Assembly: GCA_009829735.1 (NCBI GenBank)
Contig: CM020620.1
Location: 24,464,020 to 24,528,019 of the forward strand
Direction of reading: 5' to 3'
Source of the DNA: Pyropia yezoensis
Lineage: Eukaryota; Rhodophyta; Bangiophyceae; Bangiales; Bangiaceae
Length of the DNA stretch: 64,000 nucleotides
The notes beneath the pieces are model-generated. The model did not search any database. It was not told the DNA's origin and saw only the letters and a list, made by a program, of their open reading frames with translations. How positions within the stretch are numbered: position 1 is the first letter of the stretch; each line of letters starts with the position of its first letter. Positions 39,775 through 50,210 of the stretch are shown one piece after another. The translations under genes and the position numbers were made by a program.

Positions 39775-42700
39775 ATGCGGGGTGCCTCCGCGGAGATCCG
39801 TTCTCGTGGGGCCACCCCGCCCTCGCCTGCCTCAGCGGCGGCGTCGGTGGCGGCTGTGGCGGCGGCTGCGGTGGTCGATGCGGTGCCGCCTGCACTTTCG
39901 GGCGAAGGTAGGGAAGGCATCAGCTGATCAACCTGGGGGGGAAGTTTTGCGTGCATGTAGGCGGACGCCCCGCTGAGGTCGAGGGGGGTGGCGAACAACC
40001 GGCCGCCCGCTGCCGGTGCGGTCGTGACTGGTGCGTCTTGGTGCCCGTTTGTTGAGTGGTGAATGGCGGTTTGCGTTGGGAGCGGGGGCGGGAGTGGGCT
40101 TCACTGCTCTTGCCGATTGCTCGGGGGAAGACACGGTGGTGGGTTCCTGCGTCTGTGACCGTCGTCGCGCCCGAGACTGACTCCTTGTCCGTCGGCGGCT
40201 CGTGGGTTGCTTTTTTTCCGCCCTCATCTCGTCGTTTGTTTTGTGTTCATCACTCTGTCCCCTTGCTGTTGTCCCGCGTTGTTTTGTGCTCTGTTGCCAC
40301 GGGTGGGGCCGAGCCACCCGTCCCGGTCTCGTCTTTCTTTCGAACGTCGCGTAGATGGCCCCGAGAGCGCCTGTGCCGTGGCTGCTCTCACACCCGCGCG
40401 GAGGGCCAAGCCTGTGGCTGCAGATGATCTTCCGTTGCCCGACGCCGTCGCAGCCGCTGGCGCTTCCGCTGCTGTCAAGGCCACCCCCGCAACCCGAGCA
40501 GCCCACCGCAAGCGTTTTCGCCCTGTTGATGCGCCGGACGGCGGCGAGGACGGTGGGGCCCGTGCGGGCACAGGACCCTTTTCCACGGCTAGCACTGCCT
40601 CCCCCCCCCCCACCGTGGGCAAGGGCGCCCTTCTGGCCACCACGACCCCCCCTGCTCTCACCGCCGCGCCAGGAACCAGGAGCACTCCCCAGTCGACGGG
40701 GCCAGCCACGGGTATTCCCGGTTGGGGAGGCCGCGGCCAAATCCCTACTGCCACATCAGGCGACCCGGGTGGTGCGGCCGACGAAGCGGCCGCGTGTGGT
40801 TCTGCTGCCACCGTGGCCACGCCCGCACTTCGGGTGGAGACGCAGACCAAGCCCGACGGGATTGAGGACGCAGTCGCTGACGGTGGCGTCGCGGGCGCTG
40901 GTGCGGGTGCGCATTGGGTCGGTTGGGAGGCGCCGGGCAGCAACGTTTGGCGTGCTGATGCCGGGGGTGCCGGTCCGGCTCTAAGCGCCTCCTCCGCACC
41001 CGAAAGTGTGAACACCCGTGCTGCGGGCGTCGCTACTGCCCTCCCCTTCCCTACCATCACCGTTCCCTCCCCTCCTCGCCGCGTGGCACACGGCCCAGCC
41101 GCGCGTAGGACATCACCCCCACCCCCCGACGAGATTGGGGATGGCGAGGTTGCAGCGTGGGGGCCTGAGGAGCTGAAGGAGCGGCTGGCAGGGTACCAGG
41201 TGGATCTGCGTGCTGTCCAGGCCAGCATCCAGGAGGAGAATTCTCAGAGGGCTGCTGTTAAAGCGCAGATCCGCAGCACGTCTGCTGAACTGCGTCGGCT
41301 GGAAGAGAGGCTCCAAGAGTCCAACCTGTCCCAAGCTGTGGCGGAGGACCTCAAGGCGGACAAGAAGAGCGTGCGTGACGTCTTATCTGCGCTGTCTTTG
41401 GATCTGACCGTCACCGCCTCGACTTTGGAGGCCTTGTACTCAAGAGTGACCCAGCTGTCGGCCGTGACCGCGACGATAACCAGACGCCTGTTCTCGGTAT
41501 GTTCTTGCTTTTGTTCTTGAGACATACTGAGTACCATTTTTTCTGCTTTTCTTTGCGTTAAGGCTCAGAGTGCTGCAACGGTTTGTGTCCATCAGCTAAA
41601 CTGACCCTCCTGCTTTCGTTGTCATTTCCATCTTGCTCTCCTGAACGTCCTCTCCACTGTTCCTTCTTGCAATTGCACCTCGCAGATTGCTCGTTCTGAT
41701 CGTGTACGTGCTATTGCGTTGACGCACGTCCGGAACAGCCAGAACGACCAGCCCGCCTTCGTGCTCTTTGTCTTCCTGTGGGTGTACGCGTCGCGTCGTC
41801 TGCGCTCGTCATGCGCTGACCTTCCAGTTGTCTCATGTTCTGATGCTTGTCTGGTTGTTGCCTTTCCTTGGTCTGTGGCTTGTCATGTTTCGGTCCTGGC
41901 ATATCATGGCAGGTGCTGCATCGGCTGCGTACCTGCGCAGTGCCGTCAATGGACGTTCAGTATCGAGACTGGTTGGGGCAAAACCCTCTTGCCACCCTCG
42001 TCTCTCGCGAGGAAGCCCTCGAAGCTATCAAGGCTGCAGCTGAGCAGAACCTGGCCGTCTCCGCAGATAGCAAACCATTCTGTCTCAATGCTGGCGGACC
42101 AAGTGGCTGCGGAAAGACCCGTCTTGGGTATGAGGCCGTCCGCTGGTGGAAGGACGTCCGTTCGTGCCAGAGGACGGACCAGGGACGAGGGCGTGACTTC
42201 TTCATCCCGCTCTTCATTGATTTCGCCAACGGGCTTTCCTTTCAGGAGAGCATTGATGCGGCGGATGCCAGCGAGTGCTTAGGCGCGCGCATCGCTGCCA
42301 AGGCGCTCAGTTGCTCTCTCAGGGACGTTTACCGGGACAACGGCAAGAGGCTGAGCGGGCTCGACGTACGCTCCGTCCTGGAGGCCTTAGTGCTGCGCTG
42401 CGTCGATCATGGAGCAACACTGGACGACCAGGTGCTGATTGGTCTTCATTTGGACGAGTACCAGGACTACTTGGAGCTGATCAAAGGCCGAGAGGACGTC
42501 TCGTCTCCCCAGCAGTTCTTCAAAGAGATGCTTAACGGAGTAAGCGACGTCATGAGAGACATGACACTTCCGACCAAGCTCGGCGTCAATGTGGCCGTCC
42601 TTCCTGTCATCACCGGGACCCCGTACCGCGCTGTGGACATCCTCTGGACCAAGTTTCTGCAGCTTTCTGTCCTGGAGACCCCGAATGTGGACCTGGGAGG

Positions 42701-43931
42701 GGCTGTGAGCGTCGCGGCCGACGTCTTTGCGCGGGAGCCTGTTTTTGCCAACCATCACGACGACATTTTGAAGCAGCTGGCTTCTTCGTCGGAGATCTGC
42801 GCTGCGCTCTTGGCCACGGGCTATCGACCTCGCCTGATTGTGAATCTGGCCGACTGGGCGTGCAAGCAGGCTGTGGTGGATGTCAACCTTCTGGGTGTGT
42901 CTGGGGCTGTGGCGGCAGTGAACTGGCAGTCCGGCCTGGATTCTCTCAAGCTCCACCTCAAGGGCGCATGGGACCCAAGCGTTGGGCAGTTAGTGGCACG
43001 AGTGGCCTTGCTACGTGTACCTGTCCGGTTCGTGTTTGGTGAAGGGGAGGGTCCTGTGTCTCCGTCCGAGCGCGCCGTTCACACGGCCGAGAGCAGGGGG
43101 GAGGTGGAGCTTGCTATGGTGCCGCACGGACAGCGGCTCCCCAGCGCACTGCCACCTGGTGTAGTGTCATCTGCTCTACGTGTCGTGATCCTCCCCTGGG
43201 TGCAGCAGGTCTTGTGGGGAGTCTCCGAGTACCTGCCGCCTCGGGTGCGCGAGATCTCCCGCGCCCGATGGTCCTCCGATGAGCAAGAGCTGTACATCGG
43301 CCACCTCATGGCCGCGCGGATGACGCATTGGGGGACGGAGCTGCGCGGCCAAAGCGGCTCCGTTGCTCTCGCCGATATCTTCCCCGGCGCCTTGGGGTCC
43401 TCCAGTGCACTCAACCTCTTGTGTTTGCCGCAGCCGCAGACGTACAGAGTTTACCGCGAGAAGAGCAAGTTTTTGATTGGCAAGACGAGCCAACCCAGCA
43501 AGCAGCTGTCTATCTTGTCGCGGACTCTTGATGCGGACGTCTACCAGACGCACACCCTTACCTCCGGGGTCTTCCTTGCTCGAGAGTGCAACTTTGCCGT
43601 CGACTGCCGCACTTCAATCCCGCTGGTAGGCAGTACCAATGGTAACGTGCACATCGAGATTCAAGCCAAGCAGTCGCAGGTTGCCACCCCCCTGACGTAC
43701 GAGGAGCTGTCGTCGTTCGTGAACAATGGGCGCACGGCGTTGAAGGAGTGGTCTACTGATGGTGATCGGGTCGTACTGGTCATGGTCACAACTCGTCCAG
43801 TGACCGAGGAGCTGGAGAAGGAGCTCAAGGGGGGCCGCTTCTTCCAGCAATACCCTGAACTTCTCGTGATCAGCAAGAGGCAGATGCCGTGCTACCTACC
43901 TCCTGACCTCTGCAAGCGTGCTCTTGGATAA
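39775..43931 (+). CDS. Crinkler/RHS-like P-loop NTPase with C-terminal nuclease-like domain (5 exons predicted)
   Basis: Predicted exons are 39775-39907, 40355-41496, 41563-41580, 41686-41703 and 41913-43931, giving about 1,109 residues. All junctions have GT..AG and agree in phase, with T-rich introns; exons 3 and 4 are only 18 bases each. Exon 2 encodes a low-complexity Ala/Pro region and then a coiled coil (near 41150-41480). The last exon has Walker A GGPSGCGKTRLGYEA (around residue 500), a Walker B-like LIGLHLDEYQDY (around 615), an ITGTP segment, and near the end VHIEIQAKQSQ, which resembles the E-x-Q-x-K core of PD-(D/E)xK nucleases. This NTPase-nuclease layout is that of Crinkler/RHS-type proteins, known as effectors or genome-conflict proteins that act on nuclear DNA. 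No LFLAK header is seen. The first exon is the least certain. Confidence 0.65.
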
Positions 43932-45130
43932 GTCTGGCCGCATTGACCCCCGACTGGGGCCCTCGGGGGTCCCCGCCGTGACGCCGTCGGGTTGGGCCGA
44001 GCATGTTGCCGCCGCCGCCCCGGCGACCAACCACCTTGCGTTGCCCCCGCTTCTGGTCACGGCTTATCTCCGCCTGGCGCTGGGGTAGTAGCATGGCCGG
44101 CGCATCCCCCCCACCCCCGCTTGTGATGGCTGCTGCCACGATCGCTCGCGCTGGACACGGCCGATGTGCTTACCGTGTCGGAGCTTCTTCGCTTCGTGGG
44201 GAGAGGGTGGTGTTTCCCTCGCTGTCCGCGCCGGCGCCGCGGAGCTGGCAGGAGTTTGTTGCGGAGCGCGGCGGAGCGCGGCGGACCACCAGGTGGTGCA
44301 GCGGCGGAGGATGTACGGCGCGTTGATAGGCGCTGCCACGTCGCGGGTGTTGTGTGCGCCGGCGGCGGCGGCAGCGGCGGCGGTGGCGGCGGCGGTTGCC
44401 GATGCGGTGGAGGCGATGGTGGTGGTGACGGCGGCGGCGGCAGCTGGCAATGGTGGGGGCCCGCCCCTGTTGCCCGCTGTGCTGGATGTGCTGACGTGTC
44501 TGGCCGCTACCACTCTCACCGACGGTGTGGTGGCGGTGGGCCTGGCGGGGTCGCCGGGGGTGTGTGGGTGCCGTCTGCGTCCGCAGCGGGATGGAGGAGA
44601 GCGGCGGCTAACCGACGGAGGGGCGGTTGGTGGGAGGGGTGCACCCACGGGGAGGGGTACAGCCATACACGCTCGATGCCGACCATATGGAAACGAATTT
44701 GCGCCCCGGCTGATGCACAACAAAAACGACCTCGGCATGTGCCTAATTGCGGCCCTGCTAATGCATCAAAAAAACGACCTCGGAATGTGCCTAACGCAAC
44801 GACACTCGAGACTTGGTATCGCCAGTGACACTCGGGACCCTGTTCTTCCCACTGCCTTGTCTCGACCCTGTCCTCGAGACAGGCGCACTCAATGGTGACG
44901 AAAGTTCGACAGTTCTATGGCCTGCCCCTTTCGTCCAGCGACGGCACACGGGCCTAAAAACCGCACAAGCGAACAAAGCGAGTTTTCGGCCCGCCGGTAG
45001 GTGTTGGACGACCTGGGAAGGCCAGCGAACTGTCAGAATTTAGTCGCGGTTGAGTGCGCTTCTCTCGTGGGTAATATCGAGACCTGTCAGGAGACAATTA
45101 AAAATCTCATGTCTTCAACATATAGAGTAT
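43932..45130. other. Stretch with possible coding fragments and a short direct repeat
   Basis: 43932-44600 contains protein-like frames (for example PSGWAEHVAAAAPATNHL, ending at 44088; LDTADVLTVSELLRFVGRG near 44155; an Ala-rich frame 44280-44590) that lie in different frames and could be exons of another gene or remains of one. I cannot join them. A 34-base direct repeat with 48-base period lies at 44713-44746 and 44761-44794. 44800-45130 is anonymous and ends abruptly at the duplicated block. Confidence 0.3.
44713..44794 (+). repeat. Two-copy 34-base direct repeat
   Basis: The segment from atgcac/atgcat to gtgcctaa occurs twice, 48 bases apart, with few differences. In one frame it would encode NDLGMCL twice. 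Confidence 0.75.
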
Positions 45131-46235
45131 CGCCCCCCCGGGTCGCCCACGCGGGAAAGCCCCTGGGGCGCACAGCGGGCCCGCCCGCGGCGGCCACGCT
45201 GGGGGGCGTCGCCCAGCTGGGGGGAACCCCCGCCGCAGCGGCGGCGGCGGCGGCCGCCGCCACCGACCGGGGCGAGTGGCACACAAAAGAGCCCACACCC
45301 GGGTAAGCCCACTCGCCCGCGGGGGGGGGCACGTGGGCGGGGTAGGCGAGCTCCCCACGGGGACCCGCGCCGAGCTGCACCCGCCCCACCACCGCCGCCA
45401 CGTCTGCGGGGAGGGCGGTGAGGAACGAGCGGAGGGCGTCCCCCGCGGCGGTGAGGGCCGTGCGGAGCGGCGCGCCACGGGCATTGTGCCGGCGGGAGCG
45501 GCCGCCAACGTGACCCCCGCCGCCGCTACTAGCAGACACCCCTTTGACGGGGAAGGAGGGCAAAAACGGGACCGTGTCGGCCGCCAGGGACAGGCACTGG
45601 GTGTGCTCCCGGCCCTGCGCGTCCACGTGCCACAGGCCGGCTGCCGTCGAGGCGTCCACCACCCAGCCGGGCAGGGGCGCACCGGCCGCCGACAGGCTCT
45701 GCCCCTTCCCCCCCGTGCCCCCCTCTGCGTTTTCCACCCCTCCCCCACCGTAGGCAGCACCCCCACCCCCCCCGCCACAACCAGCGTCGGGAGAGTGGAA
45801 GCACAGGTTGGCCTGGACGCCCAGCCCCGCCGCCGCCGCCGCCCGCACCACCGCCACCGCGGGGCGCCAGTCGTACGCCCGTGGCGCCGCCTCCACCGCC
45901 CCCCACCACAGGTCCACCGCCACGCCCGCGGCGCCCGCCGCGGCCGCCGCGGCGAGCGCGTCTGCCACCGCGTCGGGGAGCTGGGCGCCACTGGCCGGCG
46001 GCGCCGCCGGCGGCGCCGTCGCCACCCAGGCGTCCCCGAGGAGGGCGCCGGGGGGGAGCGCCACAAAGACGGGCACCCCCGTTGGACGCGGCGGCGGGGG
46101 GGCGCGGGGGGTGCTTGTCGACGGCGCCGCCGCGCCTCGCCCACCGCGCGTGGCGGCATCGCCGCCGCAGACACCGCCGCCGCCGCCGTCGTCGACGCCG
46201 CCATCACTGCTGCTGGCGGACGGGGAGTCGCCCAT
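45131..46235 (-). pseudogene. Truncated beta-amylase copy (5' half only)
   Basis: It starts at the ATG at 46235 in the same context as the full gene and runs to the sequence AWATRGG, then crosses the duplication edge into unrelated DNA and stops at 45087. It keeps the VDLWWG segment and the GPRGELAYP segment with the first catalytic Glu but lacks everything after it. Several residue changes from the full copy are seen (for example RPRGFP for RPWGFP). It cannot form a complete GH14 barrel. Confidence 0.88.
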
Positions 46236-47375
46236 GGCACCGCCGGCAGGGAAAGGGGGACGGGCAGGGGGAAGGGATGACGGACCGCCGCAACTGTCCC
46301 CCTCCCCCCCCCTGGGGGCTGCCGCTCCGCACACTCTGTCCACGTCGAGGAACCGTCAACGACAGGCGGGGTCGGCGCGGGCGGGCGCGGCAGACTCCCG
46401 CCGCACCTCCCCTATTCCCCTCCCCCCCGTCAGCAATGGAGTCAGCTGGGCGGGAAGGGGGAAGGAGCAGGACGGAAGAGGGACTCTGCCACCCCTGCCA
46501 TTGAGCCAACACCCAGAGGGTGCGCGGAGGGTGGGGGGGGCGAGGGGGGGGGGCGCCCCTACAAGCCCCACAGAGCAGTGGTGGCCGACCCGCCCGTCGA
46601 GAGGCCGCCCACCACACACCCCTTCCCGCCCCCCCCCCCCCCCCCCCGACGCGTTCCCCGTCTGGCGCCGCGCGGCGCGGCGCTCCCGCCGCACGGCGCG
46701 TTCGCGCGCGTGGCAGCGTCTGGGGCGGCGGCGTGAGCGACGCGCGCGCGTGCGCTTGCGACTGGGAGGGCGCCGGCTGGGCGGGGACCGGCTTGGCCAC
46801 CGACAGCGGCGAGCCGGCTCGCCCGGGAGGAGGCCAGCGCCCGTGGGCCCGCGCCACCCCCCGCGGGGGAGTGGCGCCGCCCGCCGGGCAGTGGCGGCGG
46901 GGGGAGCGCGTCGGCCAAGACAAGACGGGCCTGCGGGCGGGGGGGGCCGGGCGGGCGGGGGAGGCGGGCAGGGAGAGGTGTGGACGGGTGTGAAAAAAAA
47001 AACGTCAGCACAGCCCTGATCCCGCGGTGGACCGTCAGTCGGTCTTCAATTTCACTCGGGATCATCTGCTAGGGTCAATTGCATCTGACTCTCGTGTACT
47101 TGATAGGAATGAGGAGCTCGACGACTCACGACGGCGGGACGTGTCGCCCGCGCCCGCGCCGCATTGGCCGTCCACTGGCGCGCGTTGGAGGTGTGGGCCT
47201 GCTTCCGCGACTCCACCCAGCGCACCGTGTGCTGGCGTGTCCGCGCCTCGGCGCGGACCTCTAGGTACATACGTGTCCCCGCCGTTCACTCTGGGGTTTG
47301 CACAGGTGTCGTTGTTTTCGCTTCCCGTACCCGGCACTCGGGCCGCCTCCCCACCCAACCACCGCCGGCGCCGCC
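46236..47375. promoter_or_regulatory. Divergent intergenic region, second copy
   Basis: Duplicate of 6766-7906. Here it serves the intact LUC7-like gene and the truncated beta-amylase. A poly-C run near 46630-46647 differs in length from the first copy. Confidence 0.5.
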
Positions 47376-50210
47376 ATGGCCTACGACGCGGTGCGGGAGC
47401 AGCTGGACGCGCTGCTCGGCGCCAACCGCAACGGCACGTCCAGCGGCCCCGCCGACTTTACGGACCCCCGGGTGTGCAAGCACTACCTTGTTGCCGGCTT
47501 TTGTCCACTCCCTCTGTTTGGCAACACTAAGGCGGACATGGGCACCTGCGGGGGCATCCACTCTGAGGACCTCCGCGCCGACTACCTTGCCGTCGTTGCG
47601 CGGCCGTCGCGGGCGGAGGGGGGGTGGAGGGGGGGGGGAGGGGGGAGGCGGGTCGGCGGCGGTGGCTATGGTGGCAACGGGGGTGGTGGCTATAGCGGCG
47701 GTGGCGGCGGTTATGGGGGTGGCGGGTATGGGGGCGGCGGCGGGGCGGCGGGGGCGACGGGGCAGGCGGCCTTCCCTTACGCGGCGGACCTCCGCCGCCT
47801 CGCCGCGCGCATCATTGCGGCGGGGGACAAGCGGATTTCCGCCAACGCGCGGCGGCTGCAGGCGCAGTACGCGGTGGCGGATATGGACAGCCTGCTTGTC
47901 CGCGGGCCGGGGGTGCTGGAAGCGGCGGGGCTACTTGATATGGACGCCATCGCTGCCGACGTGGACGGGTCGGACGATAGCGACGCGGGGGGTGGCGGGG
48001 GGGGGGGCGACCCAGACCGCGCGGCCGACGCTGGCGCCGCCGCCCCGGCGTCGGCCGAGGGGGGGGGCGCTGACGCAGCGTCGGCGGGGGGCGCCCCGGC
48101 GGCCATCCGTATCAAGAGCGTTGTGGTAGATGGCGAAGGTGGGCCCTCGTCCGACGCGGCGTCGTCCATCAAGGTGTTGGGGGTGGCTGCCGGCCCGGCG
48201 GCTGACCCGCCCGCTGCCGCCCCCTCCTCCGCGCCGGTGATCCGCATCAAGTCTGTGGACGGTGGCAGGGCACGGCAGGTGGGTCGCAGCGGCAGTGGCA
48301 CCACAGGTCCGCCGCCAAGCGAGTCTGGCCGGCCGGAGCCGGCATCACCGGCGGCCAAAACTGGTCGCGACGGCGGCGCAGCCGACAAGCCAGTCGCCAG
48401 TAAAAGCGGTGGCGGCGAGCAGTTGGATCTCCCCGCGGCGTCACCGGCGAGTGCGCCTGTTGCCGATGCGCAGCGTGCTGAGGCGTCTGCCTCGGCCACG
48501 CGGGTGGCCGCGGCGGCTTCGGCTGCCGCCTCGTCTGCCGGCTCGCCTAACGGGGCGAGCCCGCCTGCCGTCGGCGGGGATGGCCGCACCAGTGGCGTCG
48601 CTGCAGCACATCCCCCGTCGACCGCACCGTCGGCTGGCGGTGGCGCGCTGGCTGGCGGTGCAACCCCTGCCGCGCCGGCCGGGTCGGCTGCTGCACCCAG
48701 CGCGCCAGCGCCGGCGGGCGCCCTCTCTCGCGGTGCGGGGCCCTCGCCGGTCGCCGCAGCGGCGGGTGCTGGCGCGCCGCGTGCTGCCGCGCCCGCGGCA
48801 GGTGTTGAGGACGGCCCGGCCACGGCCACGTTACCACCTCGGCGGGTTTGGGTGCGCAAGACTGCCCCCGACGGGCGCCCCTACTGGCGGGACGAGAAGA
48901 GGGGTGTGTCTCTTTGGGACCCCCCTCCGGAGAACGAGGTGGTCCTTGGCGCCGGTGTGATCCCGTCTGACACCGCTTCAGTCACTGCTGGACCATCTGG
49001 TGGCGACGGCGGCGGCAATGCTTCTTCTGCGGTGGGCGCCGACGGGGACTCTGGGAAGGCGGCTGACAAGCCCGGCGGCCCTGCCCTCTTCCAAGGCATG
49101 CTCATGGACCCCCAGCACAAACTCCGCGTCTGCGCCAGCTGCGGTCTTTTCCTCTCCGTCTTTGATAGTCCGCGGCGGCTTCACGAACACTTTACGGGCA
49201 AGACGCACCTCGGATACGACAAGCTCCGTGCCTACCTGGACGCGGACGCCGCTGAGGTGGCTGCATCAGCCGCGGGCACGTCGTCTGCCGCCGCCTCCAT
49301 TCCGCGGTCGGTGCGGAGCTACGGACCAGGGCCTCCCTTCGCACCGGGCGCCGAGGTGGCCCGGCTGCCGCCTGACCCACGGGAGCGGGGCGGGGGTGGC
49401 CTGCCTGGCCGCCGCTGGGACCGAGGTGCCACTCGGGGTGAGCCGCTTGCCGACGGCCGTGGTGACCCGCGGGGTGGCCGTGACACGTTCCGCGGCCGCG
49501 GTGGTGGCTGGCAGCGGGATTACGCGCCCTTGACAGGACCTCGCGGCGGTGGCGGTGGCGGCTATGGCTGGCGCGACGGCTCCTCGCCTGGGCGGGACCG
49601 CTGGACGCCTCGCGGCCGCGGGCGCTCTCGGTCCCTAACGCCCCCCCGCTGGGCTGGCGACGGTGGGTGGGGCGCTAAGCGCTTCCGCCGCTCTTCCCCC
49701 GGTCGCTCTCCGCCGTGGCGGCGCACGGGTGACGGGGATGACCGCCGAGGTGGGGGCCCCGCCCGCTCGCCGGGCCGCGGCCCGCACCTTCGCTCCCGGT
49801 CGCGCTCGGGATCGCGGCCGCGCCGTCCTCTGCGGCACGCGTCGTATGGGTCGCGTAGCAGCAGTCGCAGCCGCAGTCGCAGCCGTAGCCGCAGTCGCAG
49901 TTCCAGCCGCCCCCGCTTTCGTGGCCCGAGCCGCACTCACAGCCGTACGCGCAGCCGTAGCCGCAGCGCGAGTGGGAGCTCTGGCGGTGGCGGGAGGGCC
50001 GGCAGGGGTGGCCGCCGCGGCCGCCGCCGCGGCCGCCGCGTCCGTGGCAGCGGTGGCAGCGGCGGCCGCGCCGACGGGGGAGACCACGGCTCGTCCGCCC
50101 GGGACCGCTTCCAGTCGCGCCACCGGCAGTCGCCGCCCCGTGGGCGCTCCTCCTCAGACGATGGCGAGTACCTTAATCGGCGGCGGCAGCAGCTTGCGCA
50201 ACACCGGTGA
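47376..50210 (+). CDS. LUC7-like U1 snRNP splicing factor with internal WW-like segment and RS tail
   Basis: This 944-residue frame starts at a Kozak-perfect ATG (gccgccATGg). The N-terminus matches the LUC7 first zinc finger (Cys34, Cys43, Cys58, His62 in VCKHYLVAGFCPLPLFGNTK), preceded by REQLDALLGANRNG. A Gly-rich insert and helical segment follow, then about 260 residues of Ala/Pro/Ser-rich linker. Near 490-515 is a WW-like segment (GRPYWRDEKRGVSLWDPP). The second LUC7 zinc finger, KLRVCASCGLFLSVFDSPRR with LHEHFTGKTHLGY, is at about 583-625. A Gly/Arg region and an RS repeat tail (near 815-860) end the protein. LUC7 proteins sit on the U1 snRNP and help choose 5' splice sites. Usual members are 250-450 residues, so this one is strongly expanded, with the two fingers far apart. 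Confidence 0.9.
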   Translation: MAYDAVREQLDALLGANRNGTSSGPADFTDPRVCKHYLVAGFCPLPLFGNTKADMGTCGGIHSEDLRADYLAVVARPSRAEGGWRGGGGGRRVGGGGYGGNGGGGYSGGGGGYGGGGYGGGGGAAGATGQAAFPYAADLRRLAARIIAAGDKRISANARRLQAQYAVADMDSLLVRGPGVLEAAGLLDMDAIAADVDGSDDSDAGGGGGGGDPDRAADAGAAAPASAEGGGADAASAGGAPAAIRIKSVVVDGEGGPSSDAASSIKVLGVAAGPAADPPAAAPSSAPVIRIKSVDGGRARQVGRSGSGTTGPPPSESGRPEPASPAAKTGRDGGAADKPVASKSGGGEQLDLPAASPASAPVADAQRAEASASATRVAAAASAAASSAGSPNGASPPAVGGDGRTSGVAAAHPPSTAPSAGGGALAGGATPAAPAGSAAAPSAPAPAGALSRGAGPSPVAAAAGAGAPRAAAPAAGVEDGPATATLPPRRVWVRKTAPDGRPYWRDEKRGVSLWDPPPENEVVLGAGVIPSDTASVTAGPSGGDGGGNASSAVGADGDSGKAADKPGGPALFQGMLMDPQHKLRVCASCGLFLSVFDSPRRLHEHFTGKTHLGYDKLRAYLDADAAEVAASAAGTSSAAASIPRSVRSYGPGPPFAPGAEVARLPPDPRERGGGGLPGRRWDRGATRGEPLADGRGDPRGGRDTFRGRGGGWQRDYAPLTGPRGGGGGGYGWRDGSSPGRDRWTPRGRGRSRSLTPPRWAGDGGWGAKRFRRSSPGRSPPWRRTGDGDDRRGGGPARSPGRGPHLRSRSRSGSRPRRPLRHASYGSRSSSRSRSRSRSRSRSSSRPRFRGPSRTHSRTRSRSRSASGSSGGGGRAGRGGRRGRRRGRRVRGSGGSGGRADGGDHGSSARDRFQSRHRQSPPRGRSSSDDGEYLNRRRQQLAQHR

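Larger units (their letters stand above)
45131..48013. repeat. Segmental duplication, copy 2 (direct repeat of 5658-8544)
   Basis: The boundary at 45131 is sharp: unrelated DNA (tatagagtat) joins beta-amylase codons in mid-gene. At 48013 the LUC7-like gene simply continues. Differences from copy 1 include a 3-base loss in the triplet run near 46160 and scattered point changes, a few tens in total by eye. Confidence 0.93.
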
